64,000 nt of DNA. It comes from DASYLJ01 sp964432595 (GTDB lineage Bacteria > Desulfobacterota > Binatia > DP-6). Each line of letters starts with the position of its first letter. Position 1 is the stretch's first letter. The notes below the pieces were generated by a model. That model made no database searches. It was given only the letters and a program-made list of their open reading frames with translations, and was not told where the DNA came from. A program made the position numbers and the translations under genes. The stretch lies in assembly GCA_964432595.1 (NCBI GenBank), contig CAYSOF010000006.1, forward strand, positions 248,001 through 312,000, read 5' to 3'. Below, piece by piece: positions 9,622 through 19,010 of the stretch.

Positions 9622-10947
9622 CTAGCCGGCGATCCAGTTGCCGTGAAAGCCGTACGGCACGCGCTGCGGGAGCAGCACGCGGCCGACCGTCTCCAGCGAC
9701 TGCGCGTCCAGGATCACGAGCTCGGAACGGTTCGTCGTCGCGTCGTGGACGTAGGAGAGGAGCCAGCCGTCGTCCTCGGCCGACGCGCCGCGCGCGACGA
9801 ACTCGGGCTCGCCCGTGCCACGGCCGGGACCGAAGTCGTGCGCCGTCACGGTGCCGGCGACGACGTCGTGCTTGTAGAGCGGACCGGGCAGGAAGCCCTC
9901 GCCCACGCCCGCGACGTACGCGTAGCGATGCGGCAACGTGGAGACGGAGCCCGCGACGCGCGGGAACTCCATCGTGCGGTCGTCGAGACGATCCTGGCGC
10001 ACGCGCCGCGCGACCGGGTCGACCGTCCAGCGATCGAGCGTCGGCAGACAGTCGCCCGCGGGCCCGAGCAAATCGCGGTCGAACATGCGATCGTAGCGGC
10101 AGATGTCGATGACGACCGTGCCGTCGGGCGCGTCGTGCGCGTTCACGGGATGGTAGCCGTAGCAGGGATCGATCGCGCACCAGACGATGTCGTCGACGCC
10201 GCCGTCGCGGGGCAGCAGGCCGATGCGCGGCTCGTACTCGCGGTTCCAGCGGAACGGGAAGCGGCCGGCCATCGCCAGCTCGGGATCGACCGTCACCGGC
10301 AGGTCGTAGATCACGGCGTACCGCCGCGTCAGCGACATGTCGTGGATCATCACCATCCCGGGCAGCGGGATGTCGAGCGTCTTCGTCACCCGCCCGTCGG
10401 CGCCGACCACGACGTACTGCACGTGGTCGACGAGCTGCATCCACGAGTAGCACATGGCGTGCAGCTCGCGGGTGACGGGGTCGAACTTCGGATGCGCGCT
10501 GAAGCCGTCGGGCAGCGTCCCGTGGAACGCGTTCACGCCGCGCGAGTCGAGCTCGTAGCCGAGCTCCACGGGCGGCGCGCCCGCCTCCACCATCGCCCAC
10601 GTCGTCCCGGCCCAGCCGCCGACGTTGGTGTTCGGCCCCACGTCGTTGCCCGGGCGCACGACGTCGGTCGGCGCCACCTCGCCGAGCAGCTCGCGCACGC
10701 CGTCGCTGCGCACCCAACGGTTCCGGTACCACTCGGCCTTGCCGCCGCGGAGCCGGACGCCGTGGACCATGCCGTTGCCGATGAACCAATGGTGCGCCGC
10801 CGGGTCGCCGACGCGGATCGGGTTCGGGCCGTTGCGGACGTAGCGGCCGTCGAGGTCGGCGGGGATCCGCCCGACGACCGGCAGGTCGAAGGCGGTCACC
10901 TCCTCACGGACGGGAGCGAAGTTGCCGGTGAGGTAGTGGCTCGTCAT
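9622..10947 (-). CDS. Carotenoid cleavage oxygenase (RPE65/CCD family)
   Basis: A 441-aa protein of the carotenoid oxygenase family, seven-bladed propeller enzymes that use Fe(II) and O2 to cleave double bonds of carotenoids, apocarotenoids or stilbenes. The four iron-binding histidines are readable in HPKFDP, IHDMSLTRRY, YHPVNAHD and the C-terminal YGFHGNW. Length is normal. It has no signal peptide and is probably cytosolic or membrane-associated. It is divergent from a TetR-type regulator, with a perfect palindrome immediately upstream of its ATG, suggesting local ligand-responsive control. No carotenoid biosynthesis genes are in the window, so the substrate cannot be assigned. Confidence 0.93.
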   Translation of the reverse strand: MTSHYLTGNFAPVREEVTAFDLPVVGRIPADLDGRYVRNGPNPIRVGDPAAHHWFIGNGMVHGVRLRGGKAEWYRNRWVRSDGVRELLGEVAPTDVVRPGNDVGPNTNVGGWAGTTWAMVEAGAPPVELGYELDSRGVNAFHGTLPDGFSAHPKFDPVTRELHAMCYSWMQLVDHVQYVVVGADGRVTKTLDIPLPGMVMIHDMSLTRRYAVIYDLPVTVDPELAMAGRFPFRWNREYEPRIGLLPRDGGVDDIVWCAIDPCYGYHPVNAHDAPDGTVVIDICRYDRMFDRDLLGPAGDCLPTLDRWTVDPVARRVRQDRLDDRTMEFPRVAGSVSTLPHRYAYVAGVGEGFLPGPLYKHDVVAGTVTAHDFGPGRGTGEPEFVARGASAEDDGWLLSYVHDATTNRSELVILDAQSLETVGRVLLPQRVPYGFHGNWIAG

Positions 10948-10966
10948 GAGGTAACGCTGTTACCTC
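10948..10966. promoter_or_regulatory. Perfect 19-bp palindrome, probable TetR operator
   Basis: GAGGTAAC-GCT-GTTACCTC, an 8-bp perfect inverted repeat with a 3-bp centre directly against the start codon of the carotenoid oxygenase gene and 77 bp upstream of the divergent TetR-family gene. The size and symmetry fit a TetR dimer site. A protein bound here would block the translation start region and the promoter of the oxygenase. Confidence 0.65.
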
Positions 10967-10992
10967 AGACAACGACGTGGCGTCAAGATACT

Positions 10993-11022
10993 CCTGTTTC
11001 AGGCTCGACTTTCAGGAAACAG
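10993..11022. promoter_or_regulatory. Second dyad in the oxygenase/TetR divergent region
   Basis: CTGTTTC at 10994-11000 faces GAAACAG at 11016-11022 (7-bp arms, 15-bp spacer). The same stretch contains CCTGTTTCAGG at 10993-11003 and two TTTCAGG direct repeats 13 bp apart (10997 and 11010). It lies 21 bp before the TetR-family start codon and could be an autoregulatory site. It differs in sequence from the palindrome at 10948. Confidence 0.4.
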
Positions 11023-11043
11023 CGTGGTTCATACGCCTCCTGA

Positions 11044-11637
11044 ATGCCCAGGAAACGAGCGGCGGTCGCCCCACCCGCCCCGATGATCGACGCCGCGATC
11101 GCCATCATCCGCGACGAGGGCGCCGGGGCGCTTCGCGTACGGCGGATCGCCGAGCGGTCCGGCCGCTCCACGAAGGGCGTCTACACGCACTTCGGCGGAA
11201 AGAACGGCGTGGTCGACGCGATCTGCGTCGACGGCTTCACCCAGCTGCGCCAGCACGTCACGGAACGCACGCGCGGCGCGACCGGCCTCGAACGCATCCG
11301 CAACGCCGCCGCGGCCTACCGCGAGTGGGCGCTCGCGAATCCGACGCAGTACCAGGTCATGTTCGCGCGCGCGGTGCCCGAGTACGACTACAGCGATCAC
11401 GTGCGCACGGTCGGCGCGGAGGCATTCGAGACGCTGGTCGCCGCGACGGCGGCGGCGGCGTCGCAGGGCGCGATCCACATCGACGATCCCTACAAGGCGG
11501 CCGCGTGGGTGTGGGCCGCCATCCACGGCCACGTGATGCTCGAGCTGGCGGAGCTGATGCCGCTCGCGACGCCCTTCGACTGGGAAGAGCTCTTTCGCGG
11601 CATGCTCGAGCGCCTCCTGGCGGGGCTAGCCGCCTGA
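11044..11637 (+). CDS. TetR/AcrR-family transcriptional regulator
   Basis: A 197-aa protein with an N-terminal TetR helix-turn-helix (residues about 12-58; RRIAERSGRSTKGVYTHFGG is the recognition region) and a C-terminal ligand-binding domain with WVWAAIHGHVMLELAEL, which resembles the WHG-type TetR C-terminal domain. Divergent from the carotenoid oxygenase with two dyads in the 96-bp spacer, so it most simply represses that gene and perhaps itself. The effector could be a carotenoid-derived or other hydrophobic molecule, which is inference. Its 3' end overlaps the convergent MoaD/ThiS-like gene by 12 nt. Confidence 0.92.
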   Translation: MPRKRAAVAPPAPMIDAAIAIIRDEGAGALRVRRIAERSGRSTKGVYTHFGGKNGVVDAICVDGFTQLRQHVTERTRGATGLERIRNAAAAYREWALANPTQYQVMFARAVPEYDYSDHVRTVGAEAFETLVAATAAAASQGAIHIDDPYKAAAWVWAAIHGHVMLELAELMPLATPFDWEELFRGMLERLLAGLAA

Positions 11638-11924
11638 CATCGCGCCGACGACGAGGAACGGCTCGTCGCCGCGCGCGACGGCGTCGGGCAGCGGCGCGTC
11701 GGGCGGCTCGTGCGACAGGTCCTGCTCGCACGCGAAGAAGCGCACGAACGGGCGCCGCTTGCGCGTGACGTGATCGCGGATCGTCCCGCCGAGCATCGGG
11801 TAGCGCGCTTCGAGTGCGTCGAGCACCGTCCGCTGCGTCACCGGCGGCACGACGTCGAGCGCGACCTCGCCGTCGACCTTCGCGAGCTTGCGGAGATGGG
11901 CCGGCAGCACGACGCGGATCGCGT

Positions 11925-11928
<4 letters not shown>
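11626..11928 (-). CDS. MoaD/ThiS-like small sulfur-carrier-fold protein
   Basis: A 100-aa ubiquitin-fold protein of the MoaD/ThiS kind: N-terminal RVVLPAHLRKLAKVDG, a central DALEARYPMLGGTIRD and a C-terminus ending in Gly-Gly, the residue pair that is adenylated and thiocarboxylated in MoaD and ThiS. Its ATG overlaps the stop of the upstream BNR-repeat gene (ATGA), so the two are translationally coupled. No moaE, moeB, thiF or thiG gene is nearby; a role as a dedicated sulfur or conjugation tag for another pathway is possible. Family good, role unknown. Confidence 0.85.
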
Positions 11929-13040
<1,112 letters not shown>

Positions 13041-13172
13041 CCCGAAGCCCTCCTTCCTCCGTGTGTCGATCGGCCGGACGCCGGATCGACATCCGCGGGC
13101 AGGACGTTCGCCGACGTCTTCCGTAGCACGTTCCGGTTCCCTTTCCGCTCCGCCGGCAGTAAAGCCTCCCTC

Positions 13173-13541
13173 GTGTCGGTGTCGTACCCGCTCCTCTGCG
13201 CCATCGTGGGCGTCGTCGCCGGCGTCGTCCCCGCGTTCGTGCACGGACCGATCCGCGAGAAGTACGACGTGCTCTACATCGACGGCGCGGTCGCGGTGTG
13301 GGCCTGGTACACGGCGCGTGGCCTGATCGGGTTCCTCGTCGGCATCACGACGTGGCCGCCGGTCTGGTGGCTGCGCGGTGCGCTCTGCGGGATGCTCCTG
13401 GTCGGCCCGCTCTGCTTCGTCTCGCTCGCGACCCCGGGCTGCGGCCCGCCGTGCGCCGCGTCGAACCTGGCTTCCGCGATCGCCGTCGGCACGGTGGTGG
13501 CCGGCGTGGCCTACGCGGTCACCGGACGCCATCATCGCTGA
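13173..13541 (+). CDS. Small integral membrane protein
   Basis: About 122 aa from GTG 13173 (an alternative GTG at 13179 would remove two residues). Three to four hydrophobic segments are visible: YPLLCAIVGVVAGVVPAF, AVWAWYTARGLIGFLVGI, ALCGMLLVGPLCFVSLA and ASAIAVGTVVAGVAYAV. It has no recognisable family motif. Its TGA shares one nucleotide with the ATG of the large cyclase/ATPase gene (TGATG), so the two are probably translated together and the membrane protein may localise or signal to the cyclase. The 132 bp before it hold the promoter region shared with the divergent BNR gene. Confidence 0.62.
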   Translation: MSVSYPLLCAIVGVVAGVVPAFVHGPIREKYDVLYIDGAVAVWAWYTARGLIGFLVGITTWPPVWWLRGALCGMLLVGPLCFVSLATPGCGPPCAASNLASAIAVGTVVAGVAYAVTGRHHR

Positions 13542-16500
13542 TGGACGCGCCGGCCCGGCATAGCGAGCGCCGGCAGGCGACCATCGTCTACGCCGACATC
13601 TCCGGCTTCACCGCGATGTCCGACGGCCTCGATCCGGAGGACGTCACGACGGTCATGAACCAGGTCTTCGAGATGCTCGAAGGCATCGTCATGGCCCACG
13701 GCGGGATCGTCAACAAGTACATCGGTGACTGCGTGCTCGCGGTGTTCGGCCTCTCCTCCGCCCACGAGGGCGCGGCGCGCGCCGCGGTCCAGGCCGCCAT
13801 CGAGATGCGCGAGGCGATCCATCACTTCACGCCGAACGTCGGCCGGCGCACGTCGGTGCTGGACATCCACATCGGCATCAACACGGGCCCGGTGCTCGCC
13901 GGCCACATCGGCGGCGAGCACCGGCGCGAGTTCACGGTCATGGGCGACACCGTGGCGCTCGCGGCGCGACTCGAAGACGTGTCCGAGGGCGGACAGATCC
14001 TCGTCGGTCCGCGCACCCACGCGGCGACCACCGAGGCCTTCGTCTACCGCGCCCTCGACCCGGTCGCCGCGACGCCGGGCACGCCGGCGGTGCAGGTGCA
14101 CGCACTCGTATCCGCGCGACCGCGCGGCAGCCGCGTCAAGCGCGACAGCGAACGGCGGCAGGCGACGGTGCTCTTCTGCGACGTCGTCGGCTTCGACGCG
14201 CTCTCCGCGCACCGGACACCGGACGAGCTGACCGCGCTGCTGAACCGCTGCTTCGCGCTGCTCGAGTCGATCGTGCGCGGGTACGGCGGCGTCGTCGACA
14301 AGTACATCGGCGAGTGCCTGATGGCGCTCTTCGGCGTACCGAACGCGATCGAGAACGCGCCGCAGCAGGCGATCAACGCGGCCATCGAGATCCGCAACCG
14401 CTTGCAGGACTTCTGCCGCGACGAGGCGCTGCCGGCGCCGCTCGACGTCCACATCGGCGTCAACACCGGGCTCGTGATCGCCGGCGAGATCGGCGGGCGC
14501 GTGAAGCGCGACTTCACGGTCATGGGCGACACCGTGAACCTGGCGTCGCGCCTGAAGGATGCGGCGCCGCTCGGCGTCATCCACGTCGGCCCCGAGACGC
14601 ATCGCTGGACGAAGGACGCGTTCGAGTACGACCCGCCGCGCTTCGTTCCGATCGCGGGCAAGGCGCAGCCGGTCCTCGTGCGGACGCTCGCGTCGGTCCG
14701 CCAGCACGTGCACCGCGTCGCCACGTCCGCCGCCGATCGCGCGATCTCGTCGCCGCTCGTCGGCCGCGACCGCGAGCTCGGCCTGCTCCGCGCCTGTCTC
14801 GACACGGTGCTCGCCGGTACCGGCGGCGTCGCGAGCGTCATCGGCGAGGCGGGTCTCGGCAAGTCGCGGCTCATGGCCGAGGTGCTCGCCTACGAGCCGC
14901 TGCAAGACGCCACGGTGCTCGAGGGGCGCTCCACGTCGATCGGCCAGACGCAGCGCTTCCATCCGTTCGTCGACCTGCTGCGCCACTGGGCGGGCATCCG
15001 CGACGCCGACGGCGAGGGTGACGCGTTCGCGAAGCTCGACACGGCGATCCGCGATCTGCTCCCGGCCTCCGCGGACGACGTCCTCCCGTTCATCGCGACG
15101 TTGATGGGCATGCCGCTCGACGGCGCGCACGCGGCGCGCCTCGAGGGCATCGACGGCGAGGCGCTCGAGAAGCTGCTCTTCAAGAGCATCCGCGACCTGT
15201 TCCAGCAGATCGCCGCCACCCGGCCGCTCGTCCTGGTCTTCGAGGACCTCCACTGGGCCGACGCCTCGTCGATCAACCTGCTCGAGGCGCTCCTGCGCCT
15301 CGCGGCCGACCACGCGGTCCTGTTCGTCGCGGTGTTCCGTCCGGACTACGCGGAGACGGCCGACCGCATCATGCGCAGCGCGCTCGAGGGGCCGTCCGAC
15401 CGTCACACGACGGTTCGCATCGAGCCGCTCGACGCCACGCAGGCGAGCGCGCTCGTGCAGAACCTGCTCCGGGTCGACGACCTGCCGCGCGCCACCCGTG
15501 AGCTCATCACCAGCAAGGCCGAGGGCAACCCGTTCTACATCGAGGAGGTGGTCCGCTCGCTGATCGAGCAGGGCGCCGTCGAGCAGGCGGACGGGCGCTT
15601 CCGGGTGACGGCGCGCATCGAGTCGGTGGTCATTCCCGGCACCATCCAGGAAGTGGTCATGGCGCGCGTCGACCGCCTCGACGAGCCCACGCGGCATCTG
15701 CTCCAAGTGGCGTCGGTGATCGGCCGCCGTTTCCACCAGCGGATCATCACCGACGTGATGCACCGCTGCGGCGAGCGCGACGTCGCCATCGCCGCGGAGC
15801 TCGCGACGCTGCAGGACCGGCAGCTCCTGCTCCAGCGCCGCACCGGCGCCAGCCAGGAGATCGAGTACGTCTTCACGCACGCGCTGGCGCAGGAGACGAT
15901 CTACGACTCGATCCTCCAGAAGACGCGCCGCGAGTTCCATCAACTCGTCGCCGACGCGATCGAGGACGTGTTCGCCGAGCGCCTGACGGACGTCTACGGC
16001 ATGCTCGCGTATCACTTCAGCCGCGCCGACAATCTCGAGAAGGCGGAGGAGTTCCTCTTCAAGGCAGGCGACGAGGCGGCGCGCGCCGCGGCGTCGAGCG
16101 AGGCGCTCCACTTCTTCCGCGAGGCCTCGCGCATCTACTTCATGATCCACGGCGACGGCGGCGACCCGGCCAAGAAGGCGGTGCTCGAGAAGAACATCGG
16201 CTGCGCGCTGCTCAACACCGGGCGGCTGACCGAATCGATCGGCCATTTCGACCATGCGCTCGACTGGGCGGGGACGCGCGTGCCGCAGAACGGCTTCGCG
16301 CGCTACTCGGGCTTCGCGCGCGACATGGTCGCCGTCCTCTACAGCCTGTACGCGCCGCGGGGCCGCGGCACGAAGCCGCCCGTCGCCGACCGCGAGCGCG
16401 AGATGTTCGAGATCATGTTCCGCCGCTTCCGCGCGCTGACGACGAGCGATCCGCAGCGCATGTTCGTGGACAACATCGGCGCGATCCGTCGCATGAACCA

Positions 16501-17551
16501 TCGCGACCCGCGCACCATCGGCACGGCGTGCCTCACGTACGTGATGGGCGGCGCGGCGTTCGCGTACTCGGGCACGTCGTTCGCGATCAGCCGCCGGTTC
16601 CTCGAGCGCGCCGAGGACCTGATCCGTCCGGGCGAGGTGAGCGACGAGCTCGGCTGCGGCTTCCTGCGGTTCGTCATCAACTTCCTGGAGGGCCGCTGGC
16701 GGCAGGAGCCCGGCATCGCCGCGGAGCTGCTCGAGCACGGGCTCAAGTACGGCATCCTCTGGGACGTCAACTCGTATCTCGGCCTGGAGAGCGATCGCCA
16801 GCTGCGCCAGGGGCGCTTCGACGAGGCGCGCGAGCGCCTCCAGGCGCTCGCCGACATGAGCGAGCAGTACGGCTACGAGTTCGCGCAGGCCAATCACGAC
16901 GGCATGGAGGCGCTCCTGCTCCTCGAGGAGCGCCGGCTCGAGCCCGCGCTCGCCGCGGCCGAGCACTACTACGCCGGACGCGACGAGCCCGCGCTGCGCG
17001 TGCTGGCGCTCGGCACCAAGGCGAAGGCACAGTCGCTGCTTGGCCGGCACGACGAGGCCGGTGCGACGCTCGACAAGGCGGCGGGCATCGCCGACGGATC
17101 CGGGTTGATCCCGCCGTGGCATCTCAGCGCGTACACGACCGCCCGCCTCCGGCACGCGCTCGATGCGCTCGAGGCGGCGACGAACGGCGCGCGCGCGCCC
17201 CGCCAGCTGCGGGCGGCGGCGCGCGCGAGCGCGAAGCGCGCATTGCGGATCGCGAAGGTCGTCGCGCCGGCGCGTGCGGAGACGTGGCGTCTGGTCGGCC
17301 GCCTGCACTGGCTGCTCGGCCGGCCGCCGAAGGCGTTCGCCTGGTGGACCGAGGCGATCCACGAAGCCGAGCGCCTCGAGGCCCGCCCGGAGCTGGCCCG
17401 CGCGCACGCGGAGATGGGGGCGCGGGCGAACGCCGACGGCTACGTCATCGCCCATCCCGCGCGGCATCTCGACAGCGCGCGCTCGCTGTTCACGGAGCTG
17501 GAGCTCGCGTGGGACCAGCAGCAGACGGCGACCGCTCCGCGCGCCCTCTGA
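13541..17551 (+). CDS. Tandem class III nucleotide cyclase / AAA ATPase / helical-repeat signalling protein
   Basis: A 1336-aa cytosolic signalling protein. Residues about 10-190 and 205-385 are two class III cyclase homology domains, unlike the usual single domain in proteins of this layout. Domain 1 has both metal Asp residues (D19, D63) and K59, but the transition-state Asn is Ala (A139), with R143 kept. Domain 2 has D214, K254, N333 and R337, but the second metal Asp is Glu (E258). Residues about 405-700 form a STAND/AAA-16 ATPase with Walker A GEAGLGKS at 435-442 and a Walker B region VLVFEDLHWAD. The C-terminal 600 residues are alpha-helical repeats of TPR type. Predicted product is cAMP (Lys plus Thr at the purine-specifying positions, class IIIb-like), by family knowledge. 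Translationally coupled to the small membrane protein upstream. Confidence 0.9.
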   Translation: MDAPARHSERRQATIVYADISGFTAMSDGLDPEDVTTVMNQVFEMLEGIVMAHGGIVNKYIGDCVLAVFGLSSAHEGAARAAVQAAIEMREAIHHFTPNVGRRTSVLDIHIGINTGPVLAGHIGGEHRREFTVMGDTVALAARLEDVSEGGQILVGPRTHAATTEAFVYRALDPVAATPGTPAVQVHALVSARPRGSRVKRDSERRQATVLFCDVVGFDALSAHRTPDELTALLNRCFALLESIVRGYGGVVDKYIGECLMALFGVPNAIENAPQQAINAAIEIRNRLQDFCRDEALPAPLDVHIGVNTGLVIAGEIGGRVKRDFTVMGDTVNLASRLKDAAPLGVIHVGPETHRWTKDAFEYDPPRFVPIAGKAQPVLVRTLASVRQHVHRVATSAADRAISSPLVGRDRELGLLRACLDTVLAGTGGVASVIGEAGLGKSRLMAEVLAYEPLQDATVLEGRSTSIGQTQRFHPFVDLLRHWAGIRDADGEGDAFAKLDTAIRDLLPASADDVLPFIATLMGMPLDGAHAARLEGIDGEALEKLLFKSIRDLFQQIAATRPLVLVFEDLHWADASSINLLEALLRLAADHAVLFVAVFRPDYAETADRIMRSALEGPSDRHTTVRIEPLDATQASALVQNLLRVDDLPRATRELITSKAEGNPFYIEEVVRSLIEQGAVEQADGRFRVTARIESVVIPGTIQEVVMARVDRLDEPTRHLLQVASVIGRRFHQRIITDVMHRCGERDVAIAAELATLQDRQLLLQRRTGASQEIEYVFTHALAQETIYDSILQKTRREFHQLVADAIEDVFAERLTDVYGMLAYHFSRADNLEKAEEFLFKAGDEAARAAASSEALHFFREASRIYFMIHGDGGDPAKKAVLEKNIGCALLNTGRLTESIGHFDHALDWAGTRVPQNGFARYSGFARDMVAVLYSLYAPRGRGTKPPVADREREMFEIMFRRFRALTTSDPQRMFVDNIGAIRRMNHRDPRTIGTACLTYVMGGAAFAYSGTSFAISRRFLERAEDLIRPGEVSDELGCGFLRFVINFLEGRWRQEPGIAAELLEHGLKYGILWDVNSYLGLESDRQLRQGRFDEARERLQALADMSEQYGYEFAQANHDGMEALLLLEERRLEPALAAAEHYYAGRDEPALRVLALGTKAKAQSLLGRHDEAGATLDKAAGIADGSGLIPPWHLSAYTTARLRHALDALEAATNGARAPRQLRAAARASAKRALRIAKVVAPARAETWRLVGRLHWLLGRPPKAFAWWTEAIHEAERLEARPELARAHAEMGARANADGYVIAHPARHLDSARSLFTELELAWDQQQTATAPRAL

Positions 17552-19010
17552 GCAGCGCGATCATCGTCGCGACGACGCACAGCCAGGCGAAGACGTCGCC
17601 GATCCGCTCGTAGAGCGTCGTCACCTGCATCGGCACGACGCGCGCATCGAGCGTCGCCGCGGTGAAGAGCGGCGCACGCGCCGTGATGCGCCCGTACGGA
17701 TCGATGATCGCGGAGATGCCCGTCGTCGTCGCGCGCACGACCCAGAGACGGCTCTCGACGGCGCGCACGGCGACCATCGTGAGGTGCTGCTCGGCGCCGC
17801 CGGTCGGCCCGAACCAGCCGTCGTTCGAGAGATTCATCATGAGCGACGCACCGGCCGCGGTGCGCCGCACGACGTCGGGGAAGATCGCCTCGAAGCAGAT
17901 GAGCGTCGCGACGTCGCCGCTGCGCGTGTGCAGCAGCGCCGGCGCGTCCGCCGGGGTGAAGTAGCGCACGCGCTCGAACTTCCGCCGCAGGAGCTCGATC
18001 GTCCGGAGCGGGAAATACTCGGCGAACGGCAGCAAGTGCACTTTGTCGTAGTGGCCGGCAATCCGGCCGCCCCGCTCGACGTAGAAGGCCGCGTTGTAGA
18101 ACCGCGGCGGCGTGCCGTCGGTGCGCGGCCCGCCGACGACGAGGTCGGCGCCGATGTCGCGCAGCACCGAGCCGATCAGCTGCGCATAGGTCGGCTCGTC
18201 GTCGAGGAAGAACGTCACCGCGCTCTCCGGCCAGACGACCAGCGTCGGATGGAACCGGCGCGCACCGTCGATGGTCAGCTGCAGGTACTGGCCGAGGCCC
18301 TCCGCATGGAACTCCTCCTTCCACTGCGCGCCGAGGTCGACGTTGCCCTGGACCACCATCAGGGGGACCTCGGGCGCCGTCGGCAGCGGCGCGCGCAGAC
18401 GGAGCGTCCCGTAGCCGGCCGCCAGCAGGATCACCGCCGCGGCCGCGAGGGCGAACGGCGCGCGGCGCCGCCAGAGCGCCTCGGCGACGAACGCGTTGGC
18501 GAGGGCGACGGCGAACGACAGCAGGTAGACGCCGCCGAGCTCGGCGAGCTGGATCAGCGCCGGGTGCGGCACCAGCGCGTAGCCGAGGAGCAGCCACGGA
18601 TGTCCGGTGAGGAGGTTCGCGCGGGCGAGCTCCGCCGTCACGTACAGCGCGGCGACGAGCGGCGGCAGCGCCCAGGCGCTCCAGCGCGGCACGAGCCGCG
18701 CGTAGGCCGCGCCGAACAGCGCGAAGTACGAGCCCATGAACACGACGGCCACGCCGAGCGCGAAGAGGAAGCCGAACCAGTACGGCTGCTCCCAGTAGTA
18801 CGAGAGCGCGCCGGGCACCCAGTAGCCGATGCCGGACAGCGTCGCGGTGCCCCAGAGGAAGCCGAGGCCGACGGCGCGCCGTCGCGAGACCCCGCGCAGT
18901 GCGAGGAGCAGCGGGACGAGCGCCACCCACGCGACGGCCGACACGTTCCACGGCGGAAACGCCAGGCAGTAGGCGCCGGCCGACAGCAGGACGGCGAGGA
19001 GCCGCGTCAC
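17490..19010 (-). CDS. lnt: Apolipoprotein N-acyltransferase
   Basis: A 506-aa inner-membrane enzyme that adds the third acyl chain to lipoproteins. The N-terminal 200 residues contain about six to seven membrane segments; the C-terminal half is the nitrilase-like domain with the Glu-Lys-Cys triad readable as WPESAV, YDKVHLLPFAEYFP and LICFEAIFPD. The GTG at 19010 overlaps the TGA of the upstream FAD-oxidoreductase gene (GTGA), so the two are coupled. The 3' end runs 62 nt antisense into the end of the cyclase gene. This gene marks the organism as having Gram-negative-type triacylated lipoproteins. Confidence 0.95.
   Translation of the reverse strand: MTRLLAVLLSAGAYCLAFPPWNVSAVAWVALVPLLLALRGVSRRRAVGLGFLWGTATLSGIGYWVPGALSYYWEQPYWFGFLFALGVAVVFMGSYFALFGAAYARLVPRWSAWALPPLVAALYVTAELARANLLTGHPWLLLGYALVPHPALIQLAELGGVYLLSFAVALANAFVAEALWRRRAPFALAAAAVILLAAGYGTLRLRAPLPTAPEVPLMVVQGNVDLGAQWKEEFHAEGLGQYLQLTIDGARRFHPTLVVWPESAVTFFLDDEPTYAQLIGSVLRDIGADLVVGGPRTDGTPPRFYNAAFYVERGGRIAGHYDKVHLLPFAEYFPLRTIELLRRKFERVRYFTPADAPALLHTRSGDVATLICFEAIFPDVVRRTAAGASLMMNLSNDGWFGPTGGAEQHLTMVAVRAVESRLWVVRATTTGISAIIDPYGRITARAPLFTAATLDARVVPMQVTTLYERIGDVFAWLCVVATMIALLRGRAERSPSAAGPTRAPAP

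Noticed and set aside
13532..17467. A 1311-codon open frame antisense to the cyclase/ATPase gene
   Set aside because: Arg/Leu/Val/Glu-rich repetitive composition without any motif, exactly antisense to a gene with clear domains; typical shadow frame in GC-rich DNA.
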